Assembly (NCBI GenBank): GCA_900549915.1
Contig: URQF01000008.1
Location: 1 to 25,816, forward strand
Length of the DNA: 25,816 nucleotides
From: an uncultured Mollicutes bacterium
GTDB taxonomy: Bacteria; Bacillota_I; Bacilli_A; RFN20; CAG-288
Reading direction: 5' to 3'
Part shown: positions 1 through 7,341 of the stretch, in pieces
Position numbering within the stretch: position 1 is the stretch's first letter
How the letters are laid out: each line of letters opens with the position of its first letter
The notes under the pieces: model-generated
Databases searched by the model: none
What the model was told of the DNA's origin: nothing
The model's input: only the letters and a program-made list of their open reading frames with translations
Position numbers and translations under genes: made by a program

Positions 1-124
1 AATTGTGTGCGTCGACAAAAATAAGTTACAAAAGGCCTAGAAAGAAGAGCTCAGCACACCGTATCTAGGAATATCTATTTTATTTTCAAAAACGGCTATG
101 TTCTTCTTTAATTCAAAACTAAAA

Positions 125-154
125 TTGACATATTCCTGGAATGAGACCTATAAT
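125..154 (+). promoter_or_regulatory. Sigma-A type promoter of the surface-protein operon
   Basis: A perfect -35 TTGACA (125-130) and a perfect -10 TATAAT (149-154) are separated by 18 bases. Transcription would start near 161, immediately before a hairpin. No comparably strong promoter is visible before any later gene of the + strand cluster, so this probably drives much or all of it. Confidence 0.8.
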
Positions 155-160
155 TGAACA

Positions 161-200
161 AACCTTTTAACATTAAGGTTACCTAGCTACTCTTTAGTAG
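161..200 (+). promoter_or_regulatory. Leader with two tandem hairpins
   Basis: The predicted transcript begins with the arms AACCTT (161-166) and AAGGTT (175-180). A second hairpin follows, CTACT (187-191), loop CTTT, AGTAG (196-200). The second stem abuts the AGGTG (199-203) that would serve as ribosome binding site for a TTG start at 208. A 5'-terminal stem could stabilise the long mRNA, and the second could tune translation. Both roles are inference. Confidence 0.4.
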
Positions 201-258
201 GTGTCTGTTGGAATTATTCCTTCTTCTATCCTCTTCTCTGCTGTCTCTGTTATTGTTT

Positions 259-957
259 ATGACAAAAATAAAACGTTGGGTCTTAGTCTTATCTTCTGTC
301 ACAATCGGCTCCCTCAGGAGCTCTGGTTTTGCTGCATGGAAGATTTCGAACTCAATTAAGAATGGGACTTCCTTCGACGTTGATGCGGATGGAGATGTGA
401 CAGAAGCAGAGTCGAGTTATGTAAAGATCAATCGTGTTGATTTACCTCAGCTAGGGAATAATGGTTTCCAAGGGGATGGTATCAATACTCCTAACGCTTG
501 GAATGTCTCTGGCAATCGTGATCCTCTTGGGTATCCGATTGTTTCAACGGGTACTTTGAAAGTGAACCTCACACTGAGTCATGCTAAGAGTGCAGTTCAG
601 CTTTCTTTTACGAATACAAACAATGGAAAGAGTACGGTCCTTACGGATAAATATGATTTGTTCCGTGCTGTTTCTTCTGTTACTGTGGATGATAGCGACA
701 TGACAAAAATAAAAACATCCATGCTTCCCTTGGAACCTGGGAGTAGTGACTTCCAAGGAGTCCATAGTGTTGTTTTTGCTGTTCCTGAGAGCTGGTCAAG
801 TCTAAATAAGACTGTTACGATCAGTTACGTTTTTGATTTGAGCACGCTAATTTTTAAAGAACTAACGGATCAGCAAATTAGAAGTAACGTTTATCAATAT
901 ACTAATAATTCAACCATTTCTCTTTCTGCTGCGTTTGTAACTGAGGGACAGGCATGA
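259..957 (+). CDS. SipW-type exported protein (divergent member)
   Basis: Secreted or surface protein of about 232 residues. With AGG read as Met the N-terminus is a basic stretch, a hydrophobic core and the segment GSLMSSGFAAW, the same AAW-type cleavage region as in the paralogs at 3474-6500, so I infer processing by the signal peptidase at 7342. The start is uncertain. ATG 259 matches the paralogs in length but lacks a ribosome binding site. TTG 208 has AGGTG just upstream and would add a second hydrophobic stretch (residues 3-17). The C-terminus (TVTISYVFDLSTLIF, then a beta-rich tail) occupies the place of the WGxxF...NPxxYY motif but has lost its WG and NP. It is the first gene of the cluster and its stop overlaps the next start (ATGA). 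Its exact function is unknown. Confidence 0.75.
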   Translation: MTKIKRWVLVLSSVTIGSLRSSGFAAWKISNSIKNGTSFDVDADGDVTEAESSYVKINRVDLPQLGNNGFQGDGINTPNAWNVSGNRDPLGYPIVSTGTLKVNLTLSHAKSAVQLSFTNTNNGKSTVLTDKYDLFRAVSSVTVDDSDMTKIKTSMLPLEPGSSDFQGVHSVVFAVPESWSSLNKTVTISYVFDLSTLIFKELTDQQIRSNVYQYTNNSTISLSAAFVTEGQA

Positions 958-3119
958 AAAAGAAGAACTATTGGATTCGATTCAGCGTACTTCTTGTTCT
1001 GATCAGGTTCTTTTCCATGGTTCCTGTGTCTGCTAAATGGATTATGAATCCTTCTTTAGGACAGGATGCTACTTTGAATATTAGCGGAATCACCAATGAT
1101 GCGCGTACACGTGTTGCCTATATTGAAGGGGATACGGATGAACTAGGATTTACCACTATTGAAGCTGCTTTAGCAAAAGCAACACAAAAAGGTGGTAGTC
1201 AGAAGGTAGTCGTTACTGCTAATACGACTATCAAGAAGGATTGTGTTATTTCAAAAGGTGTTGAGTTAAGGATTCCGTATAGTCAATCAAAAATCGTTTT
1301 TGATAATCCAAATAACAAGGTACACAAGGAGAAGGATTCAACAGTCAGTGATAGTCCGAAGCTGAAACTCAATGTTGATCTTGGAACAAATAACAAAGCA
1401 GTGACTTTGACTATTGCTGCAGGTGGATATTTAAGCATTCTTGGTGATTATTATGGCGGAGCAGCTGTCTCTACACAAGGCGCCTATGCTCAAAGGACCA
1501 GGAAGAAGAATTCAAAGCTTATTGTAGATGGTACTCTTAGATGCTTTGGTTTTATTAAAAATGATAGTAACTATCTAGAAGATAACGGCTCTTTGATTGA
1601 TGTTACAGCTTCTGGCTATGTTTGGGAACCTCTTGTTGTATATGATTGGCCTTCAGGTTCTACGGCATCCAGTCGATATTTTGATGGTGTTTTCCCTTTC
1701 CAGCAGTTTGATTTGCCTAATATCTCGGCTCCTATAAAGATTTCTAGTGGCGGAACTTTAGCTGCTCAAATTCAGATATATCTTAAAAAAGTGTTCGAAA
1801 GGAGCATCAACACTACAGTTAATGCTATAGGCTATTCCAATTCCTTGATTAATCTGACTTCTGGCAGTATTACGTGGAACTATGGAATTAATCAGAAATC
1901 ACAGGATTTTGTTGCTAATAGGTCAAATCATTTAACGAAAATTATCACGAATGGAAGTGCATCTTTAGGATCTATTTTCCTTAAATTTATGGGGGTAGAT
2001 GTCGATAGCTCAAAGTGTAGTATTCCAATGGGGCCACAGTTTTCTGTTGATATACAGAGTGGTAGTTTTGTTGTTGGCAATCGTTCTCATTGGTTTGGAG
2101 GAAATGAGATTAGGATTGAAAAGGATGCCTTTGTCACTCTGACGGCAGATACCGCTGTTTTTGATGATTCAGTTAGTGGAATCAAAGGATCCAGAATTAT
2201 TAATAATGGTTCTTTGGCCATCAGTGCTGCTTTTGGCGGAAATGTTCTTTGTGAAACTCAAGGATCATTTTTAACTTTAGGCAATTCTAATTCAATTACG
2301 GCTGATTTTCTTATTAATGGAACGAAAACACAAGAGACGTTCCAAGCAATTGGTTATCAAAGCAAGGATAGTACAACTAGGACAAATTTGGATAAATCTT
2401 CTATATACGAATCAGGATTACGTACTAATCAAGTGAAGAGTGGGTATTGGGGACAAAATAATAATCTTTATGTTTTAAGGTATAAATTAAGCAATTATGT
2501 AACTCCATCCGATTCTTTCTTAAAGAAAATATCAGTACAAAAAATAGATTTATCAAAAGAACCTAATGCTAATGTTGTTATTGCTGCGCCACAACAATCT
2601 ACTGTCAACTCATTTGATGATGATCTAGTGCGAAGCTATTCTTCAGTGAAAATCACTGGAGAAGGGGAAGATAAAACTTATGAAGTCGTGAATCATACTG
2701 GATATGCGACCTTCCAGGGATGGAATACGTCTTATTATGGAGATGGACAGAGCATTATTCCTGGCAGTCATCATTCACTTACAGATTTGGCAAGTAAAGC
2801 TGGAAGCCATTTAATTAGGTTGTACGATAGGTGGAAGGGAAAAGACATTACCATTGAATTTTCTCGCAGTCCGGATTTCCGGGGGTCAAGGGAAAATCAA
2901 ATTGTTTCAAGCCTGTCCTGCTGGCCAGTCTCATCTTGTGGGTTCAAGTTGTGGTTCCCCGGTATTTATGAGTTTGATTATTGGGAAGTTACATTTACGA
3001 ATTCCAGTTCTAGTGAAAAATGGAATGCAAACAGTCGCGTGTTTCTTGATGAAAGCATTATTGATTTTGAAGTTCCGGACTTTAGAATTAAACTGAGAGC
3101 GATTGCACGGAAGAATTAA
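954..3119 (+). CDS. Large secreted protein with C-terminal InlB/Flg_new-like region
   Basis: Predicted exported protein of 721 residues. The signal peptide contains AGG at 1005-1007. Read as Met it gives LIMFFSMVPVSAKW, an uninterrupted hydrophobic core ending in an AKW site like its neighbours. The middle (about residues 60-530) is a Ser/Thr/Asn/Gly-rich beta-strand protein, probably a repetitive fibre or adhesin, but I recognise no family. The C-terminal region (from about residue 580) has FQGWNTSYYGDGQ and later LYDMWKG (AGG as Met), then YEFDYWEV, which resemble Listeria-Bacteroides (InlB B / Flg_new) repeats of bacterial surface proteins. Residues from about 643 to 668 look out of frame: two compensating one-base shifts seem to lie near 2880-2884 and 2955-2960. 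The ATG overlaps the stop of the previous gene, with GAGGG upstream. Confidence 0.8.
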   Translation: MKKKNYWIRFSVLLVLIRFFSMVPVSAKWIMNPSLGQDATLNISGITNDARTRVAYIEGDTDELGFTTIEAALAKATQKGGSQKVVVTANTTIKKDCVISKGVELRIPYSQSKIVFDNPNNKVHKEKDSTVSDSPKLKLNVDLGTNNKAVTLTIAAGGYLSILGDYYGGAAVSTQGAYAQRTRKKNSKLIVDGTLRCFGFIKNDSNYLEDNGSLIDVTASGYVWEPLVVYDWPSGSTASSRYFDGVFPFQQFDLPNISAPIKISSGGTLAAQIQIYLKKVFERSINTTVNAIGYSNSLINLTSGSITWNYGINQKSQDFVANRSNHLTKIITNGSASLGSIFLKFMGVDVDSSKCSIPMGPQFSVDIQSGSFVVGNRSHWFGGNEIRIEKDAFVTLTADTAVFDDSVSGIKGSRIINNGSLAISAAFGGNVLCETQGSFLTLGNSNSITADFLINGTKTQETFQAIGYQSKDSTTRTNLDKSSIYESGLRTNQVKSGYWGQNNNLYVLRYKLSNYVTPSDSFLKKISVQKIDLSKEPNANVVIAAPQQSTVNSFDDDLVRSYSSVKITGEGEDKTYEVVNHTGYATFQGWNTSYYGDGQSIIPGSHHSLTDLASKAGSHLIRLYDRWKGKDITIEFSRSPDFRGSRENQIVSSLSCWPVSSCGFKLWFPGIYEFDYWEVTFTNSSSSEKWNANSRVFLDESIIDFEVPDFRIKLRAIARKN

Positions 3120-3133
3120 ACGAAGGATCAATT

Positions 3134-3313
3134 ATGAAAATGACTAGAAATCAATGTATTGGTTCTATCCGTATTGGGAATAGAGGGGCTACTGCTTATA
3201 TGCAGTGTAGAAATAGCAGAGATGTTGATTATAATAGCTTATCTACTGCTATTCCAATACGGATGAGGATTAGGAAGATTATGGAGGATGAGTTCTACTA
3301 TCATGAAGAATAA
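3134..3313 (+). CDS. Small 59-residue ORF between secreted-protein genes
   Basis: An ATG at 3134 with GAAGGA six bases upstream opens 59 codons ending in TAA at 3311. The product is basic, has no membrane segment, and begins MKMTRNQCIG. It contains several AGG codons, which would be Met (IPIRMMIMKIME near the C-terminus). The ribosome binding site and its place directly after a co-oriented gene favour translation. However, much of the ORF lies over a long inverted repeat (3167-3264), so the sequence could equally be a structured RNA element that happens to be open. I recognise no family. Confidence 0.35.
   Translation: MKMTRNQCIGSIRIGNRGATAYMQCRNSRDVDYNSLSTAIPIRMRIRKIMEDEFYYHEE
3167..3264. 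repeat. Long imperfect inverted repeat
   Basis: Arms of 17 and 16 bases, 3167-3183 (ATCCGTATTGGgAATAG) and 3249-3264 (CTATTCCAATACGGAT), pair completely apart from one bulged G and enclose about 65 bases. There is no T-tract after it, so it is not a classical terminator. It could be an mRNA processing or stabilising structure separating the first two cistrons from the five paralogs, or a relic of a small mobile element. Confidence 0.55.
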
Positions 3314-3473
3314 ATTAATTATGCAGAGAGGGTATGGTGCTGGGAAGATATAGAAATATTTATATTTATATATTAGTTAGTGCTGTACTTAGTTCTGTGT
3401 CGATTGATTGGATGATGTAGAGATGTGTTGTTGAATAATTTAGCTTAGTCTAAAGAAAGGAAATTAATCGATT

Positions 3474-4178
3474 ATGAAGAAATTAGGTATGAAGAAGGTT
3501 TGGGTTCCGGTTATTGCCTTATGTTCTGTCGGACTTATTGTCGGCACTGGCTATGCTGCCTGGACGATCACGGGTGGTAACAATAAGCAGGAGACGACTG
3601 GCAATAGGAAAGCAGATACTGTTACCGATAAGCACGTTGACATTCAGAACCTTAAATGGTTCGATGGAACAAAAACTAGTGATTTCACTGAGGAAGGAAT
3701 TAGTAATCCCACAGTTTGCTTTGGATGGACGAACCAGGATTCGTCGAAAGCAACCGCTTCTTGGCTTCAAACTGATAAAGACACAAACTATCAGACAAAA
3801 ATGGAGTACACTCTTTATTTTGAGATTGAAAAAGGAAAAGATGCAACCGTTACTCCTTCTGCCACCTTTACTTTTAATGATGCAACACCTGATGGTGATA
3901 GCAAGGGCGTTTTCCAGACTTGCTTGGATGATAATTTAATTGTTGCTCCAACTGCAGCGGAAATCACTCCTAAATCTGCTTCTGTTGAGGGAAAGGATGC
4001 CTATTACGTTAATGTTGTCTTTAAATGGGGATCACACTTTGGCGGAAATAATCCGATTGATTATTACAATGGATTAGAAACGCCTAATTACGCTGATGCC
4101 GCAGATTCTCTTGGTAAACTTGCAAAACTTAACGGAAATACTGTTACTTTTAAAGTAACAATCGATGCCACGAAATAA
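3474..4178 (+). CDS. SipW-dependent exported protein, paralog 1 (WG-NP-YY family)
   Basis: Exported protein of 234 residues. The N-terminal signal has charged KK residues, the hydrophobic core VWVPVIALCSVGLIV and then GTGYAAW, the form typical of TasA-like substrates of SipW peptidases. The mature part is beta-rich and acidic, with short TVT and TFT strands. Near residues 183-198 it has FKWGSHFGGNNPIDYY, the clearest copy of the motif shared by the five consecutive genes here. The C-terminus ends in a strand (TVTFKVTIDA). A ribosome binding site (AAAGGA) lies about 12 bases before the ATG across an AT-rich spacer, and the next gene begins six bases after the stop. It is likely a surface or fibre subunit. 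This rests on signal type and genomic context, because overall similarity to TasA is not obvious by eye. Confidence 0.85.
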   Translation: MKKLGMKKVWVPVIALCSVGLIVGTGYAAWTITGGNNKQETTGNRKADTVTDKHVDIQNLKWFDGTKTSDFTEEGISNPTVCFGWTNQDSSKATASWLQTDKDTNYQTKMEYTLYFEIEKGKDATVTPSATFTFNDATPDGDSKGVFQTCLDDNLIVAPTAAEITPKSASVEGKDAYYVNVVFKWGSHFGGNNPIDYYNGLETPNYADAADSLGKLAKLNGNTVTFKVTIDATK

Positions 4179-4184
4179 CCGGTT

Positions 4185-4886
4185 ATGAAAAAGAATTTCT
4201 TATTTGGATTAATTGGAGCTGGTGCTCTGATCTTATCTGGTAGTGTTGGTTTTGCTGCCTGGACGATTAAAAATTCAACTGATTCTAAAGAAGATACTGA
4301 TTTGAACATTACTGCAGATGCTACTGTTAATGATGAAAATCTCCAGCTTGGGGAATGCAAATGGGATGAGAATTCTTCTGTTAAGTTTTTGCCTGTTACG
4401 AAAACTGGATTAGATTATTCTTGGCTTTCTGCTTCTAATGCCCTGCCTACAGAACAATTAACTGCCACATATAACATCGCAGGAAAAGGAGCCCCCGCTA
4501 GTAGTAAGGTCACAATCGATGCTACATTTGAGGATACTACTACGGCCACAACCAATGTGAAAACATATAACGAACTCAGGGGTCTTGGAACTAACTCAGA
4601 AACCCAAAAAACAGGCATTGTTGGAGAACTTCCGAAACCAATAATCGGAAGTAATGGTACTGCGAACACTGGTTCTGTTACTGCCGTAGCAGATGGCTCT
4701 TTCACAGCTTCTATCTTTGTGACTTTTAGCTGGGGTGCTGCGTTCGAGGGAAAGAATCCTTATGAGTACTACAATAGTAAACCTTACAAACCTGATTTGG
4801 CTACTGAGGCTAAAACGAACATCGAATATCTTGCTTATCTCCCGAAGTGCTCGTTTAAACTTACGGTCAATGTTAAGACTGCTTAA
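4185..4886 (+). CDS. SipW-dependent exported protein, paralog 2 (WG-NP-YY family)
   Basis: Exported protein of 233 residues. The signal region is MKKNFLFGLIGAGALILSG followed by SVGFAAW, the same cleavage form as its neighbours. The mature chain is a Thr/Ala/Asn-rich beta protein. Its shared motif reads FSWGAAFEGKNPYEYY (about residues 180-195) and is followed by a Pro/Lys linker and a last beta strand, FKLTVNV. It sits only six bases after paralog 1 and has no recognisable ribosome binding site (AACCGG before ATG), so translational coupling is likely. AGG at 4578-4580 changes NELRGLG to NELMGLG. It presumably arose by tandem duplication with paralogs 1 and 3-5, though sequence between the N- and C-terminal motifs has diverged strongly. 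Confidence 0.85.
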   Translation: MKKNFLFGLIGAGALILSGSVGFAAWTIKNSTDSKEDTDLNITADATVNDENLQLGECKWDENSSVKFLPVTKTGLDYSWLSASNALPTEQLTATYNIAGKGAPASSKVTIDATFEDTTTATTNVKTYNELRGLGTNSETQKTGIVGELPKPIIGSNGTANTGSVTAVADGSFTASIFVTFSWGAAFEGKNPYEYYNSKPYKPDLATEAKTNIEYLAYLPKCSFKLTVNVKTA

Positions 4887-4912
4887 GAATTAAAAAGGAA
4901 AATAAATAAATT

Positions 4913-5686
4913 ATGAAAACAAAAAACAAACTTACGATTGCTGTTGCTAGTGTCTTATCTGTTGCTGCTTTAGCTGGTACTGGTTATGCAGGCTGGGTCC
5001 TTTCTCATAACGTTGAAGGAAATGCCAATGGTAATATGGAAGCCTATGGTGTTGCTGATAAGACTGTTACGTTAAGTCCAATTACCTTTAAAGATACTGA
5101 TGATGATACAAAACCAAATGATAGTATCGTTTGGGGAAAAGCCGCAAAAGTGTCAGGTGTTAAAGGAACCTGGTTCGGATATACTGACGATGTTGCTGAT
5201 GAGTTCTTCACCCCTGTTCTTTCTTTCACGATTACAAACCAAGGGGATGAAAGTGATACCTCCACTCCTGTGTTTGAAATAGCGACTATTACTGTTACTG
5301 ATACAACAGCTGGTGATTATCAGAAGTGTTTAGATGCTAATTTAATTAAAGGCCCAGCAGTGAATACTCCTACTAATATTAAGCACCCTATTGGTACAAA
5401 TAATAAAAATGTATTTACTTACGAGAGGAGTTTGGTTGCCAAAGATGGTTCTGCCTTCTTTGGCTGGGGAGATTATTTCAAAGGAACTAATGGAAAGCCA
5501 ACTAATCCTATTAATTTCTATAATTTCCAGGATGCTAACGGCGATAAAGAAACCACGAGCACTGGTGAGGAAAAGAAAACAGTAAAATGGTATGAGGACG
5601 CCAAAGAAAAAATGGGAAGGATTGAAAAGCTTAAGGGCGTCACGTTTGTAATTAATCTTACTGTCAACCATGCTGCTCTTAACTAA
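4913..5686 (+). CDS. SipW-dependent exported protein, paralog 3 (WG-NP-YY family)
   Basis: Exported protein of 257 residues. Its signal has the basic start MKTKNK, the hydrophobic core LTIAVASVLSVAALAG, then TGYAGW. Here the family AAW is AGW. The motif is expanded: FGWGDYFKG, an insertion of five residues, then NPINFYNF (about residues 183-204). A Lys/Glu-rich helical segment follows before the last strand, FVINLTVNH. A good AAAAAGGA ribosome binding site lies about 12 bases upstream across an AT-rich spacer, a spacing repeated in this gene group. The function is inferred as a secreted structural subunit, as for its neighbours. The insertion inside the motif may mark a different role within the assembly. 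Confidence 0.85.
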   Translation: MKTKNKLTIAVASVLSVAALAGTGYAGWVLSHNVEGNANGNMEAYGVADKTVTLSPITFKDTDDDTKPNDSIVWGKAAKVSGVKGTWFGYTDDVADEFFTPVLSFTITNQGDESDTSTPVFEIATITVTDTTAGDYQKCLDANLIKGPAVNTPTNIKHPIGTNNKNVFTYERSLVAKDGSAFFGWGDYFKGTNGKPTNPINFYNFQDANGDKETTSTGEEKKTVKWYEDAKEKMGRIEKLKGVTFVINLTVNHAALN

Positions 5687-5702
5687 ATAATAGGAAATAA
5701 TT

Positions 5703-6500
5703 ATGGCTACAGGTACAAAGAAATCCGGACAGCGTAAGGCGTTTGCAGTAGGTATTGCTGCTTTTGCTTCTGTTTGTCTTATTGCTACAGGTTTTGCTGC
5801 CTGGGTCATTTCTGCTAAAGCAGAGAAGAAAGAAACCGGCAATGTCAACATTGGTAAGGTTTCTACTGCCGATATTAAAATTGTTGTTGATCAGGAAAAC
5901 GAGAATACTAACGTTCTTTCCAGCGAGTATGGTTTTTCTTTCAATCCTACGAAAGAGGACGTCACTGGCCGTGTCCGTAATGATGGAACGAACTTTGAAA
6001 ATCTCGGCTTTACTTTAACTGGAACTGTTGGCCCTCAGCGTTTCGTTACTTCTTTCGTTGTGCGTCTTGATATCGGAAAACTGAGCACGGAAGATGGCAA
6101 ACAGGTATGGGTCAAAGATGATGAGGCAAACGCTCGTTTCGAAGCTGCTGCAGCTAAGCATTACATCACTCTTCCAGATTGCTTCAATAAAGATATAGAT
6201 CTTAAGACTGTTTCTGGTGAATATACTGAAGCTGCCGCCGATGATAATGCCGTTGCTTCTTTCAAGCATGATATCATATTTGGTTGGGGCACTGTCTTCA
6301 ATAAAACCAATCCGGGCCTCTTCTATGATTCTGATACTTCTATCCTTAATGATGGAAAGAATGCCTCCGATGAAAAGGTTACCCAGACTCTTAACGATTT
6401 CTATACAACGTTAACCAATAAAACAGGGGAAGAAGCAAAAGAAGACGTCGATTATAAATTCCTCATTACATTAACAGCTGGTACGGATCAGAAAGCTTAA
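5703..6500 (+). CDS. SipW-dependent exported protein, paralog 4 (WG-NP-YY family)
   Basis: Exported protein of 265 residues with an N-terminal basic stretch (KKSGQRK), the hydrophobic segment AVGIAAFASVCLIA and TGFAAW before the cleavage region. The mature part begins KETGNVNIGKVSTADIK. Its middle contains GRVRNDGTNF and LTGTVGPQRF, and closely related words (GRVQHDTVY and LTGKVGPMTY) occur in paralog 5, so these two are nearest relatives. The shared motif is FGWGTVFNKTNPGLFY (about residues 195-210). Arginines in the GRVRND and QRF segments are written CGT. AGGA lies nine bases before the ATG. It is probably a fibre or matrix subunit processed by the peptidase at 7342. Confidence 0.85.
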   Translation: MATGTKKSGQRKAFAVGIAAFASVCLIATGFAAWVISAKAEKKETGNVNIGKVSTADIKIVVDQENENTNVLSSEYGFSFNPTKEDVTGRVRNDGTNFENLGFTLTGTVGPQRFVTSFVVRLDIGKLSTEDGKQVWVKDDEANARFEAAAAKHYITLPDCFNKDIDLKTVSGEYTEAAADDNAVASFKHDIIFGWGTVFNKTNPGLFYDSDTSILNDGKNASDEKVTQTLNDFYTTLTNKTGEEAKEDVDYKFLITLTAGTDQKA

Positions 6501-6544
6501 TTCTACATTTCTTATATCCGTTGTCGTTATAAGGTTCATTCAAG

Positions 6545-7327
6545 GTGTACAAGAAATACAAACATCATAAAGTCCATCATAAGAACTGGGTTATCTTTGC
6601 TCTTGTCTTTATCTCTACCAGTTTAGTGACTTCAGGTCTTGCAACCTTTGTTGTGGCACAAGCCAAGAAAAACGAAGAACAAGGCGAAGTCAAAGTGGGT
6701 GTTGTGAACGACACTCACGTACATTTTGCTGACCTTCAATTTTCCTATGACCCGAATAAGAAAGATGATGAACTCTATAAAGATAAAATCACCTTTGATG
6801 CAGATGAAAACGATAACTCTGGACGTGTCCAGCATGACACTGTCTATGGTAAAGAGCATAGGACGGTTACCTTAACTGGTAAAGTCGGTCCTAGGACCTA
6901 CATTAATACCTGCACCTATCAGTTCTTAATTCCACAGTCTGTTCAGGATGCTATTGATGCTGAGTACATTCAATTGATTATGCCGGATGGCGGAGACTAT
7001 GATGCTTCAAAGGACTATATCAAGGCACCAAGAGATCTTGTCACTGGAAAAGCAGATACGGAACATGATGAAGCATCCTTCTCTGTCACCTGCGGATTTA
7101 GATGGGGTAAGTTCTTCAACTATGTGAATCCATGCTTCTATTATGATGATACGGGTGAACATGGCGGTGCTAGTAAGAGTGATCAGCAAGTCGTAGAAGA
7201 GAGGAACGAGTTCCGCAGAGTCAGGTACTATGGTAAGAACTCCACGGAACAGATTCCAGAAGACAATTCAAAGCTTCCGAAGCTCGAGTTTACAATCACT
7301 CTGACGGCTAAGACGAGTCTATCTTAA
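6545..7327 (+). CDS. SipW-dependent exported protein, paralog 5 (WG-NP-YY family)
   Basis: Exported or membrane-tethered protein of 260 residues. It starts at GTG 6545 with AAGG ten bases upstream. The His/Lys-rich start (KYKHHKVHHK) precedes the hydrophobic segment NWVIFALVFISTSLVTSGLAT. The family AAW cleavage triplet is replaced by ATF, so it might be cleaved differently or remain anchored. The middle shares GRVQHD and LTGKVGPMTY with paralog 4 (AGG read as Met). The motif is FRWGKFFNYVNPCFYY (about residues 182-197), the only copy with a Cys. It lies directly before the signal peptidase gene and could be a base or anchor protein, by analogy with the TapA role next to TasA. That last point is speculation. 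Confidence 0.8.
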   Translation: MYKKYKHHKVHHKNWVIFALVFISTSLVTSGLATFVVAQAKKNEEQGEVKVGVVNDTHVHFADLQFSYDPNKKDDELYKDKITFDADENDNSGRVQHDTVYGKEHRTVTLTGKVGPRTYINTCTYQFLIPQSVQDAIDAEYIQLIMPDGGDYDASKDYIKAPRDLVTGKADTEHDEASFSVTCGFRWGKFFNYVNPCFYYDDTGEHGGASKSDQQVVEERNEFRRVRYYGKNSTEQIPEDNSKLPKLEFTITLTAKTSLS

Positions 7328-7341
7328 AGGGAGGAGGAATC

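Noticed and set aside
2854..3096. A separate small gene inside the large secreted protein gene
   Set aside because: Its only convincing part (about 2880-2955) is better explained as the true frame of the surrounding gene after two compensating shifts.
5342..5851. A 169-codon - strand ORF across two exported-protein genes
   Set aside because: No ribosome binding site or family features; it lies antisense to two well-supported coding genes and spans their gap.
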